From NCBI RefSeq assembly GCF_959029255.1, contig NZ_CAUFUE010000039.1, forward strand, positions 1 to 37,320: a stretch of DNA of 37,320 bases, written 5' to 3'. The translations under genes and the position numbers were made by a program. The stretch is from an uncultured Bacteroides sp. (GTDB lineage: Bacteria; Bacteroidota; Bacteroidia; Bacteroidales; Bacteroidaceae). The first letter of the stretch is position 1. The number at the start of each line of letters is the position of its first letter. The notes beneath the pieces are model-generated. The model was not told the DNA's origin. It saw only the letters and a program-made list of their open reading frames with translations, and made no database searches. Shown in pieces: positions 1 through 7,980 of this stretch.

Positions 1-507
1 AACATTAGATACACAACTTACACTGTTTTGAATTCGTCGAACTCACGTTATTTATTTGCTCTTTTATTTGTTGTTGGAAATATTGCCCTGCCGCAACTTT
101 GTCATTTAGTACCGGCAGGTGGTCCAACATTATTGCCTATTTATTTTTTCACATTGATAGCTGCATATAAATATGGTTTCCGGGTAGGTCTGCTGACTGC
201 TATATTGTCTCCGGTAATCAACCATCTGTTATTTGCGATGCCTGCCGCAACCGTGTTACCGGCTATTCTGATAAAGTCCGGTTTGCTTGCAGGAGCAGCT
301 GCACTTACTGCACGTTATGCAAAGAGTATTTCACTGTTGGCATTACTGGGAGTAGTCCTCTCTTATCAGGTCATCGGTACTGCCTTTGAATGGGCTTTGT
401 GTGGTGACTTCTTCCTTGCTGTTCAGGATTTCCGTATGGGTATTCCGGGGATGTTGATTCAGTGGTTCGGCGGTTATGCGTTAATGAAAACAATAGCTAA
501 AATCTAA
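1..507 (+). CDS. ECF transporter S component-like membrane protein, 5' end cut by window
   Basis: This is a very hydrophobic protein with about five membrane segments, including the stretches around LLPIYFFTLIAAYKYG, GLLTAILSPVINHLLF and SLLALLGVVLSYQVIG. Small size, glycine-rich turns and short loops resemble substrate-binding S components of energy-coupling-factor transporters, which capture vitamins or nucleobase-like compounds in the inner membrane. The frame stays open to base 1 and the first start-like codon is a TTG at 28, so the true start may be outside the window. The phosphoribosyltransferase gene begins 24 bases after the stop, which suggests co-transcription and a salvage role. 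The substrate cannot be read from the sequence. It could also be a generic small membrane protein of another family. Confidence 0.6.
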   Translation, partial: NIRYTTYTVLNSSNSRYLFALLFVVGNIALPQLCHLVPAGGPTLLPIYFFTLIAAYKYGFRVGLLTAILSPVINHLLFAMPAATVLPAILIKSGLLAGAAALTARYAKSISLLALLGVVLSYQVIGTAFEWALCGDFFLAVQDFRMGIPGMLIQWFGGYALMKTIAKI

Positions 508-531
508 AGAATAATTTAACTCCTAATTTCA

Positions 532-927
532 ATGGCTAAGACAATGGAGGAAGTGCTGGAACGTTTCCGCACCATCGAGTTTCACGATGATTTTGATATG
601 ATTGTGGCAATTGCAAATGGTGGAATCGTTCCGGCAGGTATCATCAACCAACGTTTACAAAAGGAAGTACATCTGCTCCGTATTAATCTAAGGGATGAAT
701 ATCAGCACCCTAAGTATGATGCACCTCAGTTATTGGCACCCGTTGACTTTGAATTCAGAGGAAAAAACATACTGCTGGTAGACGACCGCATAAAAACAGG
801 TTCTACTATTCGGTTAGCGTGCGAATTACTAAAGGATGCCCGCATGATTAAAACATTCGCAGTAAATGGAACGGCAGATTATGCTTTGTTTGATGAAACA
901 TGCTTTAAGTTTCCGTGGATATTATAG
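532..927 (+). CDS. Type I phosphoribosyltransferase family protein
   Basis: The 131-residue protein carries the PRPP-binding signature of type I phosphoribosyltransferases, a hydrophobic strand followed by DD and a Thr/Ser-Gly-Thr-type loop (ILLVDDRIKTGSTI, about residues 83-96). An early segment MIVAIANGGIVPAG is the usual loop near the pyrophosphate site. The protein is shorter than hypoxanthine or adenine phosphoribosyltransferases, which run to about 170-180 residues, so the hood domain must be small. The family transfers ribose-5-phosphate from PRPP to a nitrogenous base in the cytoplasm. The acceptor base here is unknown. Adjacency to a putative ECF S component suggests salvage of an imported base (inference). 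The ATG start fits the spacing from the upstream stop. Confidence 0.8.
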   Translation: MAKTMEEVLERFRTIEFHDDFDMIVAIANGGIVPAGIINQRLQKEVHLLRINLRDEYQHPKYDAPQLLAPVDFEFRGKNILLVDDRIKTGSTIRLACELLKDARMIKTFAVNGTADYALFDETCFKFPWIL

Positions 928-962
928 GATAAGAAATTGAGAATTTAAAGTTTAAAAAGAAT

Positions 963-1898
963 ATGGACAGAAGAGATTTCCTGAAAACATTGGCAGTTGC
1001 CGGAGCAGCTATGACTATACAACGCGCGGAAGCGATGGATGTATTGACACAATCACTTACAAAAGCCGGTGGCAATAAGGTAGACCTCGTAGCTGTGATG
1101 GGGGGAGAACCGGAAATCATGTTTCGCCGAGCCATTGCAGAATTGGGTGGTATGAAGAATTTCATCAAACCGGGACAGAAAGTAGTAGTAAAGCCCAATA
1201 TCGGTTGGGATAAAGTACCGGAACTGGCAGGAAACACAAATCCCAAGTTAGTTGCCGAGATTATAAAACAATGTTTTCAAGCCGGAGCTAAGGAGGTTAC
1301 CGTATTCGACCATACTTGTGATGACTGGCAAAAATGCTACAAAAACAGCGGCATTGAAGCAGCCGCCAAAGCGGCGGGTGCCAAAGTAATGCCTGCACAT
1401 CTGGAAAGTTATTATCGTACAGTATCTTTGCCCAAAGGTAAGAAGATGAAAAGTGCCAAGGTACATGAGGCAATCTTGAACAGCGATGTGTGGATCAATG
1501 TTCCAATCCTAAAAAATCATGGTGGCGCCAACCTTACTATATCCATGAAAAACCACATGGGTATTGTATGGGATCGTGGTTATTTCCATCAAAACGATTT
1601 GCAACAGTGCATTGCCGATATCTGCACTTTACAGAAAAAAGCCGTACTGAACGTGGTGGATGCTTACCGCATTATGAAAACCAACGGTCCGCGTGGGCGT
1701 TCGGCATCTGATGTAGTATTGACAAAAGGTTTGTTCATATCTCAGGATATCGTTGCCGTAGATACGGCCGCAGCCAAATTCTTCAATCAAGTTCGTGAAA
1801 TGCCTCTTGATAAAGTCGGCCATCTAGCTAATGGGCAAGCTTTGAATGTGGGTACAATGAATTTAGATAATCTCAACATCAAGCGTATCAAAATTTAA
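963..1898 (+). CDS. DUF362 domain protein with Tat signal
   Basis: The N-terminus (MDRRDFLKTLAVAGAAM) is a canonical twin-arginine signal, RRDFLK followed by a hydrophobic stretch and AEA, predicting export in a folded state. The body matches DUF362 proteins, with VVVKPNIGWDKVPE, the GAKEVTVFDHTCDD segment and ILKNHGGANLTISMKNHMG. DUF362 proteins often accompany iron-sulfur proteins, and their catalytic role is not established. No ferredoxin-type Cys cluster is present in this 311-residue version. The multi-cluster ferredoxin gene starts 34 bases downstream, so the two probably act together in an envelope redox reaction. The start is set by the ATG immediately before the Tat motif. Confidence 0.85.
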   Translation: MDRRDFLKTLAVAGAAMTIQRAEAMDVLTQSLTKAGGNKVDLVAVMGGEPEIMFRRAIAELGGMKNFIKPGQKVVVKPNIGWDKVPELAGNTNPKLVAEIIKQCFQAGAKEVTVFDHTCDDWQKCYKNSGIEAAAKAAGAKVMPAHLESYYRTVSLPKGKKMKSAKVHEAILNSDVWINVPILKNHGGANLTISMKNHMGIVWDRGYFHQNDLQQCIADICTLQKKAVLNVVDAYRIMKTNGPRGRSASDVVLTKGLFISQDIVAVDTAAAKFFNQVREMPLDKVGHLANGQALNVGTMNLDNLNIKRIKI

Positions 1899-1932
1899 TT
1901 AAGACGGTATATACTCAAAAGAGAACAGACTC

Positions 1933-3465
1933 ATGTTGAAAAAAGTAAGAATTGTATTATCTGTTTTAATCTTTGGACTGATAACATTTTATTTCCTGGA
2001 CTTTGCAGAATTGCTTCCTGGCAAATTCCATGTATTGGCACACATTCAGTTTGTTCCGGCATTGATGTCGTTTGGTATCATCGCTCTGGTTATACTAACA
2101 GTATTGACACTTTTGCTGGGACGTATTTATTGTTCTGCAATTTGTCCGATGGGAATCTTACAGGATGTTATAAACTGGACATCCAGAAAGACTGTAAGTA
2201 AAAAGAAACGTTTCCGTTTTTCTCCGGCAAAGAATCTATTAAGATGGAGTGTTTTGACTATCACAGTTATTTCATTTTTATGTGGATTTACCGTGTTATT
2301 GGGATTGTTGGATCCATACAGCGCATTCGGACGTATGGTTACTAATGTATTCAAACCTATTTACATGGCTGGAAACAATCTACTGGAGTCTATCTTCTCC
2401 CGATTCGGCAACTACACGTTCTATCAGGTAGATGCTTCCTTGCTCAGTATTTCTTCATTTATCATCGGAGTAGTTACTTTCCTTGTAATAGGTTATTTAG
2501 CTTGGAAACATGGAAGAACATGGTGTAATACGGTATGTCCCGTAGGAACATTACTAGGGTTTGTAAGTCGTTTTTCACTTTTCAAAATCCGTATAGATGA
2601 GAATAAATGCACACACTGCATGGTTTGTGGTACTAAATGTAAGGCATCTTGTATTGACAGTAAAAATCAAAAGATTGATTATACACGTTGTGTAGATTGT
2701 TTTGATTGCTTGGAAAGTTGCAAAGAAGGTGCATTAGTCTACTCCCTACCTTCTTCTACATTAAAAAAGGAGCAACAGGCAACCACTTCCGATGCTTCGA
2801 AACGTCGTTTTCTGCTTGCAGGTATAACCGCTGCAGCTGCAACCCCCAAAGTAATGGCGCAGGCACAATCCGTACTTGCCACAGCTACCGGCAAAGTAAG
2901 TGATAAACGTAAAACACCTATAACTCCTCCGGGTTCCATTAGCCTCACGCACTTCCAAGCACATTGTACATCGTGCCACTTATGTGTCAGTAAATGCCCG
3001 TCGCATGTATTGAAACCAGCTTTTATGGAATATGGCATTGCCGGAATGATGCAACCTACCATGTTTTTTGAAAAAGGTTTTTGTAATTTTGACTGTACGG
3101 TTTGCGGTGATGTTTGTCCCAATGGTGCTATTCAACCACTGACTATCGAACAAAAGCATTTAATACAGATGGGAAGGGTAGTATTTACAAAACAGAATTG
3201 TATTGTATATACTGATGGTACAAGTTGTGGTGCCTGTTCGGAACATTGTCCCACCCAAGCACTCTCTATGGTACCTTATAAAGACGGATTAACTATTCCG
3301 CATGTCAATACGGATATTTGTGTAGGGTGTGGCGGTTGCGAGTATGTTTGCCCTGCCCGTCCCTTCCGTGCAGTACATATTGAAGGGAACGAAGTGCAGC
3401 AAGAAGCCCATCCATTTACTGAAATAAAAGAAGAAAAAATAGAAGTTGATGATTTTGGCTTCTAA
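1933..3465 (+). CDS. NapH/NapG-like membrane polyferredoxin fusion
   Basis: The first half (residues 1-270) is an integral membrane protein with segments near residues 7-24, 43-62, about 105-125 and 175-195. It has two CxxxCP motifs (CSAICPMG, CNTVCPVG) and two ferredoxin-like clusters (CTHCMVCGTKC, CVDCFDCLESC), as in NapH/NosR-type quinol-linked proteins. The second half (about 320-490) has four more Cys clusters (CTSCHLCVSKCP, CDCTVCGDVCP-like, CGACSEHCP, CVGCGGCEYVCP), as in NapG/NapF-type ferredoxins. Between them, at residues 289-310, lies KRRFLLAGITAAAA, which reads like a twin-arginine signal inside the protein. The family moves electrons between quinols and periplasmic partners. The partner here is unknown; the preceding Tat-type DUF362 protein is the obvious candidate. 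No nitrate reductase gene is in view. Confidence 0.85.
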   Translation: MLKKVRIVLSVLIFGLITFYFLDFAELLPGKFHVLAHIQFVPALMSFGIIALVILTVLTLLLGRIYCSAICPMGILQDVINWTSRKTVSKKKRFRFSPAKNLLRWSVLTITVISFLCGFTVLLGLLDPYSAFGRMVTNVFKPIYMAGNNLLESIFSRFGNYTFYQVDASLLSISSFIIGVVTFLVIGYLAWKHGRTWCNTVCPVGTLLGFVSRFSLFKIRIDENKCTHCMVCGTKCKASCIDSKNQKIDYTRCVDCFDCLESCKEGALVYSLPSSTLKKEQQATTSDASKRRFLLAGITAAAATPKVMAQAQSVLATATGKVSDKRKTPITPPGSISLTHFQAHCTSCHLCVSKCPSHVLKPAFMEYGIAGMMQPTMFFEKGFCNFDCTVCGDVCPNGAIQPLTIEQKHLIQMGRVVFTKQNCIVYTDGTSCGACSEHCPTQALSMVPYKDGLTIPHVNTDICVGCGGCEYVCPARPFRAVHIEGNEVQQEAHPFTEIKEEKIEVDDFGF

Positions 3466-3502
3466 GCATACATAGGCATATTTTATTATTCAAAAGGTAG
3501 TA

Positions 3503-3549
3503 AAGAATCTACTTTCTTTGTACAAAAGAGAGTAGGTTCTTCTTTTTTC
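3503..3549 (+). terminator. Rho-independent terminator after the polyferredoxin gene
   Basis: A 14-bp stem (3503-3516 with 3528-3541, including two G-T pairs) encloses an 11-base loop and is followed by a T-rich tract at 3542-3549. It separates the redox gene cluster from the patatin gene. Confidence 0.8.
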
Positions 3550-3624
3550 ATACCAATCGTTGAACATTTTTCCTCTATTTTCCTTTCTCCCTTCAATAAA
3601 ATAACTAAATTCGTGCCGAACAAT

Positions 3625-4455
3625 ATGGAAGATTTTGACATGGAGGTAACTACTAATAATTGGTTCACAAAAAAATATCCGGTAGGTTATGCTTTGAGTG
3701 GGGGCTTTATAAAAGGTTTTGCTCACTTAGGTGTTATGCAGTCTTTGCTGGAACATGATATCAAACCTGATATACTTTCCGGCGTTAGTGCAGGTGCATT
3801 GGCAGGAGTATTTTATGCTGACGGTAATGAACCCCACAAAGTGCTTGACTATTTCTCGGGGCATAAGTTTCAGGACCTTACTAAATTAGTTATCCCCAAA
3901 GTAGGTTTATTTGAATTATGCGAATTCATCGACTTTCTGAAAACTAATCTGAAGGCGAAAAGAATGGAAGATTTACAGGTACCGCTGATTATCACTGCCA
4001 CAGATTTGGATCATGGGCGTCTTGTACATTTTCATAAAGGCGATATTGCAGAACGCGTGGCAGCATCTTGTTGCATGCCCGTATTGTTCGCCCCTGTCAA
4101 TATAGAGGGCACTCACTATGTAGATGGCGGACTATTGATGAATCTGCCGGTGACCACCATCCGGCGTATATGCGAAAAGGTAGTAGCAGTAAATGTCAGT
4201 CCTCTGATGGCTACGAAATATAAAATGAATATTGTGAGTATCGCTTTGCGATCTTATAATTTCATGTTCCGTTCCAACAGTTTTGCCGAACGCGAAAAGG
4301 CTGATTTATTAGTAGAGCCTTACAATCTGGAAGGTTATAGTAATACGGAACTGGAAAAAGCAGAAGAAATTTTCATGCAAGGTTATAATACCGCCAATGA
4401 TGTTTTGAAACGGCTTTTAGTGGATAAGGGCAGCATCTGGAAAGAAAAAGAATAA
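3625..4455 (+). CDS. Patatin-like phospholipase
   Basis: The protein has the full patatin Ser-Asp dyad. The oxyanion-hole strand ALSGGFIKGFAHLGV is at about residues 23-37, the nucleophile elbow GVSAG has Ser55, and the DGG motif has Asp167. The family hydrolyses acyl esters of phospholipids or lipids. It has no signal peptide, so it is probably cytoplasmic or peripherally membrane-bound. Its glycine loop reads SGGFIKG rather than the more common GGGxKG. A GTG at 3613 and an ATG at 3640 are alternative starts; the ATG at 3625 is preferred here. A TAAATTCG -7-like element at 3606-3613 would give a very short leader to 3625, so 3640 remains possible. The amylase gene begins 30 bases after the stop and may be co-transcribed. 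Confidence 0.88.
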   Translation: MEDFDMEVTTNNWFTKKYPVGYALSGGFIKGFAHLGVMQSLLEHDIKPDILSGVSAGALAGVFYADGNEPHKVLDYFSGHKFQDLTKLVIPKVGLFELCEFIDFLKTNLKAKRMEDLQVPLIITATDLDHGRLVHFHKGDIAERVAASCCMPVLFAPVNIEGTHYVDGGLLMNLPVTTIRRICEKVVAVNVSPLMATKYKMNIVSIALRSYNFMFRSNSFAEREKADLLVEPYNLEGYSNTELEKAEEIFMQGYNTANDVLKRLLVDKGSIWKEKE

Positions 4456-4485
4456 GAAAATAACCATACTCTAAATAGTAAAGAA

Positions 4486-6183
4486 ATGAACGACGAAAAC
4501 AAACTAATAATTTATCAAGTGTTTACCCGATTATTCGGAAACAACAATAACCACTGTATCAATAACGGAAGCATATCAGAAAATGGATGTGGCAAGATGG
4601 CGGATTTTACAGCAAAAGCATTAAATGAAATAAAGAAATTAGGTGTCACTCACATTTGGTATACAGGAATCATTGAACATGCTACTCAAACTGACTATCG
4701 CCGGTATAATATTTGTCCCGACCATCCGGCTATTGTGAAAGGAAAAGCCGGTTCACCATACGCCATCAAAGATTATTATGACGTAGACCCGGATTTGGCA
4801 AAAGATGTTCCGGAACGAATGAAAGAGTTTGAAAACTTGATACAACGTACCCACCGCAGTGGTTTGAAAGTTATTATTGATTTTGTTCCCAACCATGTAG
4901 CCCGCCAGTATCACTCAGATACCCAACCTGATGGTACATCACAATTGGGCGCTAATGATGATACAAATTATGCATTCAGCCCGTATAACAATTTCTACTA
5001 CATTCCTCAGTCGGAATTGCACGGACAGTTTGACATGAAAGCCTCTGCTACCGAACCTTATAAAGAGTTTCCCGCTAAAGCAACGGGAAACAATCGTTTC
5101 GATGCTTATCCCAACATCTGTGATTGGTATGAAACCGTAAAACTGAATTATGGAGTTGATTATCAAAATGGAGGAACTTGCCACTTCAGCCCTATTCCGG
5201 ATACATGGAATAAGATGCTGGATATTATGTTGTTCTGGGCAGAAAAAAACATTGACGGATTTCGTTGCGATATGGCAGAAATGGTTCCTGTTGAATTTTG
5301 GGAATGGGCCATTCCACAAGTAAAAGAAAAGTATCCTTCCCTCCTATTCATTGCAGAGGTTTATAATCCAAAAGAATATAACAATTATTTGTTCCGTGGC
5401 AAGTTCGACTACTTATATGACAAGGTAGGACTTTATGATACGCTCCGTGCAATAGTTTGCGGAAATGAATCGGCAACCGCTATCAGCCGTTCTTGGCAAA
5501 GCTTAGGTGGTACTGAAAAACGTATGCTGAATTTCCTTGAAAACCACGATGAACAGCGCATAGCTTCCGACTTCTTTGCCGGCAATCCGCGTAAAGCCAT
5601 TCCTGCATTGATTGTATCGGCTTGCATGAATACCAACCCTATGATGATTTACTTTGGTCAGGAATTTGGTGAACTCGGAATGGACAGCGAAGGTTTCAGC
5701 GGCAGAGACGGACGCACTACAATTTTTGATTATTGGAGTGTAGATACAATCCGCCGTTGGCGTAACGGAGGTAAATTTGATGGAAAGATGCTGACGGAAG
5801 ATCAAAAACATCTATATAATATCTATCAACGGATATTGACCCTTTGTAATGAAGAAAAGGCGATTTCAGAAGGTGATTTCTTCGACTTGATGTATGCTAA
5901 TACCAACGGCTGGCGTTTCAATGAACATAAACAATATACATTCTTACGTAAGTATGGAAGGGATTTACTGCTTTTCGTTGTAAACTTCGATCATATTTCT
6001 GTAGATCTTGCCATCAATATCCCCTCCCATGCTTTTGACTTTTTGCAAATACCGCAGATGGATCAATATAAGGCAGTGGATTTGCTTACCGGAAAAAGTG
6101 AAAATATCAGTTTATTACCTTATAAAGCCACAGATGTTTCGGTTGAAGGATATAGCGGAAAAATTTTGAAGATAAAATTATAG
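4486..6183 (+). CDS. GH13 alpha-amylase family glycosidase
   Basis: The four conserved GH13 regions are present. VIIDFVPNHV is region I, GFRCDMAEM carries the nucleophile Asp262, FIAEVYNP carries the acid/base Glu291, and FLENHDEQR carries the third acidic residue Asp355. At 565 residues the length suits an amylase with a C-terminal beta domain. There is no signal peptide, so it should act in the cytoplasm on alpha-1,4-glucans or maltooligosaccharides. The glycogen branching enzyme gene lies about 1.8 kb downstream, which supports a role in storage glucan turnover. Exact substrate specificity cannot be set from sequence alone. A strong bidirectional terminator follows. Confidence 0.92.
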   Translation: MNDENKLIIYQVFTRLFGNNNNHCINNGSISENGCGKMADFTAKALNEIKKLGVTHIWYTGIIEHATQTDYRRYNICPDHPAIVKGKAGSPYAIKDYYDVDPDLAKDVPERMKEFENLIQRTHRSGLKVIIDFVPNHVARQYHSDTQPDGTSQLGANDDTNYAFSPYNNFYYIPQSELHGQFDMKASATEPYKEFPAKATGNNRFDAYPNICDWYETVKLNYGVDYQNGGTCHFSPIPDTWNKMLDIMLFWAEKNIDGFRCDMAEMVPVEFWEWAIPQVKEKYPSLLFIAEVYNPKEYNNYLFRGKFDYLYDKVGLYDTLRAIVCGNESATAISRSWQSLGGTEKRMLNFLENHDEQRIASDFFAGNPRKAIPALIVSACMNTNPMMIYFGQEFGELGMDSEGFSGRDGRTTIFDYWSVDTIRRWRNGGKFDGKMLTEDQKHLYNIYQRILTLCNEEKAISEGDFFDLMYANTNGWRFNEHKQYTFLRKYGRDLLLFVVNFDHISVDLAINIPSHAFDFLQIPQMDQYKAVDLLTGKSENISLLPYKATDVSVEGYSGKILKIKL

Positions 6184-6199
6184 AACTATATATTTGTTA

Positions 6200-6261
6200 T
6201 AATGAAGCGAAGAATTTACTTTCCTAAGTTTGGCTAAAAGAAAGATTTCTTCGCTTCATTA
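6200..6261. terminator. Bidirectional terminator between convergent genes
   Basis: A perfect 15-bp stem (6200-6214 with 6247-6261) encloses a 32-base loop that itself contains a small CTTTC/GAAAG pairing. It sits between the convergent amylase and DUF6965-like genes and could stop transcription from both sides. Confidence 0.8.
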
Positions 6262-6270
6262 TATCACATA

Positions 6271-6501
6271 CTATTCTTTTCCCTCTAACTTCTCTTTAAG
6301 ACGATACAACCGGGTTATAGCCGGATTGTAAAAATCATCCGGATAATGCACTTTTATATCGCTTAAATTAGCGTGGACATATCGTTTCACATTCACAATG
6401 TTTTCTGAATCACTTAAAACTATCTGTTGTGGGAAAGTTGTTGCTTTAGCCCACTCTATCAGCGCATTAATGCTCTCTTCATCATATTTATACTCTTCCA
6501 T
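6271..6501 (-). CDS. DUF6965-like small protein
   Basis: This 76-residue acidic protein has no signal peptide or membrane segment. Its pattern (hydrophobic core around IVLSDSENIVNVKRYVHANL, then PAITRLYRLKEKL) resembles the short Bacteroides proteins annotated DUF6965; the function of that family is unknown and the assignment is from memory of its pattern. A truncated relative lies inside the prophage at 13611-13760 on the same strand, which supports this frame as truly coding. It is convergent with the amylase gene. Confidence 0.7.
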   Translation of the reverse strand: MEEYKYDEESINALIEWAKATTFPQQIVLSDSENIVNVKRYVHANLSDIKVHYPDDFYNPAITRLYRLKEKLEGKE

Positions 6502-6601
6502 ATTTCACATATTTTCTTGCAAAGATATAACAATTGCTAAAGTTATCCTTGCATGGGCGAACAAAATCCCTAGGTACTGTGTTATATATCTGTGTTTTTC
6601 A

Positions 6602-6734
6602 TAGTATTAGATATAAGATTAATTAAAGGAGACGTACCCGCTTGTGATAAGTAAGTACATCAAAGAACAGAAGCGTCTGTTTGATTGATAAATGTGTAAG
6701 GAGCATCGGTTTACCAGAGCCGATGCTTTTTTTT
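6602..6734 (+). ncRNA. Candidate small RNA ending in an intrinsic terminator
   Basis: The 300-base gap between the DUF6965-like gene and the DUF2461 gene has no convincing ORF but ends in a strong terminator at 6702-6734: an 8-bp GC-rich stem, a 10-base loop and eight T residues. No protein gene on this strand lies directly upstream to use it. An AGACG/CGTCT pairing can form at roughly 6632-6678. No clear TAnnTTTG promoter was found, so this could instead be a leader fragment or gene relic. Confidence 0.35.
6702..6734 (+). terminator. Strong intrinsic terminator
   Basis: The stem 6702-6709/6720-6727 is followed by a T8 run at 6727-6734. It points in the plus direction and isolates the following DUF2461 transcript. 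Confidence 0.85.
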
Positions 6735-6768
6735 ACCCTTCTTTGTAGCATGTTAGAAATATTATCCG

Positions 6769-6776
6769 TAAATTTG
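6769..6776 (+). promoter_or_regulatory. Bacteroides -7 element before the DUF2461 gene
   Basis: TAAATTTG fits the TAnnTTTG consensus and lies 26 bases before the ATG at 6802. The nearest TTG upstream is spaced slightly too far (23 bases) to be an ideal -33 box. Confidence 0.5.
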
Positions 6777-6801
6777 GCAGATAATAAGGAAAAAATATGA
6801 T

Positions 6802-7467
6802 ATGAACATCCCTGTTATATTCCAATTCTTAAAAGAACTGTCCGCAAACAATAACCGTGAATGGTTTAATGCGCACCGGGAACAATACGAGACGGCCCGT
6901 AACGAGTTTGAAAACTTGTTAACAGTAATCATTTCACGTATTTCTCTGTTTGATGAAAGCATTCGAGGCATAGAAGCCAAAGACTGTACGTACCGGATTT
7001 ATCGGGATACACGGTTCTCGGAAGATAAAACCCCATATAAAACACATTTTGGAGGTTATATCAATGCTAAAGGAAAAAAATCCGATCATTGTGGATATTA
7101 CGTTCATTTACAACCGGGAAATAACCTGTTGGCAGGAGGAAGTTATTGCCCTCCCTCTCCTATATTGAAGGCATTACGCCAAGCTGTATATGACAATATA
7201 GATGAATTTCGTAGTATTGTCGAAGATCCGACTTTCAAACAATATTTTCCCATTATTGGAGAAAACTTCCTAAAAACAGCTCCGAAAGGATTTCCCAAAG
7301 ATTATCCGTATCTAAAGTATTTGCAATGCAAAGAATATACAGTATCTTGTTATCAGCCTGACAGTTTTTTCCTTGCACCGGATTTTTTGGATCGTACGGA
7401 TGAAATCTTCAAGCAGATGAAGCGATTCTCTGATTTTGTAAATTACACAATAGACGACTTTGAATAA
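6802..7467 (+). CDS. DUF2461 family protein
   Basis: The 221-residue protein matches the widespread DUF2461 (TIGR02453-type) family. Typical features are FLKELSANNNREWFNAHR at the N-terminus, YRIYRDTRFSEDKTPYKTHFG near residues 65-85 and the GYYVHLQPG segment. The biochemical role of the family is not known. It has no signal peptide. The gene is followed after 35 bases by the YhcH-family gene and then by glgB, all on the same strand with short gaps, suggesting one transcript. The preceding terminator and a TAAATTTG element mark a probable transcription start. Confidence 0.9.
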   Translation: MNIPVIFQFLKELSANNNREWFNAHREQYETARNEFENLLTVIISRISLFDESIRGIEAKDCTYRIYRDTRFSEDKTPYKTHFGGYINAKGKKSDHCGYYVHLQPGNNLLAGGSYCPPSPILKALRQAVYDNIDEFRSIVEDPTFKQYFPIIGENFLKTAPKGFPKDYPYLKYLQCKEYTVSCYQPDSFFLAPDFLDRTDEIFKQMKRFSDFVNYTIDDFE

Positions 7468-7502
7468 TTACCTAATAATAACTAACTTAAAACATTCTGA
7501 TT

Positions 7503-7949
7503 ATGGTAGTAGACAGACTCGAAAACATTGAAAAATATGTTTCGTTGAATCCTTTATTCGCGCAAGCCATTGATTTTTTGAAATCACACGACTTAAATAC
7601 ATTAGAAATTGGTAAAACTGAATTAAAAGGCAAAGACTTGTTAGTGAATGTAGCCCAAACTAAGCCAAAAGCTAAAGAAGATGCCAAACTGGAAACACAC
7701 AAAGATTTTATAGACATACAGATACCTCTCTCTGGGACAGAAATTATGGGATATACAGCTGCTAAAGACTGTGTACCTGCCAATGCTCTTTACAATGTAG
7801 AAAAAGATATCACTTTTTTTGAAGGACTGGCTGAAAGCTATATTGAAGTAAAGCCTGGAATGTTCGCAATATTTTTCCCACAAGACGGACATGCACCCGG
7901 TATCACTCCTGATGGTGTGAAGAAAGTGATCGTGAAAGTAAAAGCATAA
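7503..7949 (+). CDS. YhcH/YjgK/YiaL family protein
   Basis: The 148-residue protein fits the YhcH/YjgK/YiaL (DUF386) cupin-like family: the THKDFIDIQIPLSGTEIMGY core, the FFEGLAESYIEVKPGMFAIFFPQDGHAPG segment and a hydrophobic C-terminal strand. Characterised relatives are linked to sugar or sialic-acid catabolism as putative isomerases or mutarotases. The metal-binding His/Glu pattern (THKDF, GHAPG) is intact. It lies 31 bases before glgB and is probably co-transcribed. The link to glycogen metabolism is only positional. Confidence 0.9.
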   Translation: MVVDRLENIEKYVSLNPLFAQAIDFLKSHDLNTLEIGKTELKGKDLLVNVAQTKPKAKEDAKLETHKDFIDIQIPLSGTEIMGYTAAKDCVPANALYNVEKDITFFEGLAESYIEVKPGMFAIFFPQDGHAPGITPDGVKKVIVKVKA

Positions 7950-7980
7950 ATATATCAAATCCCAAAAAACTCATCCTATT

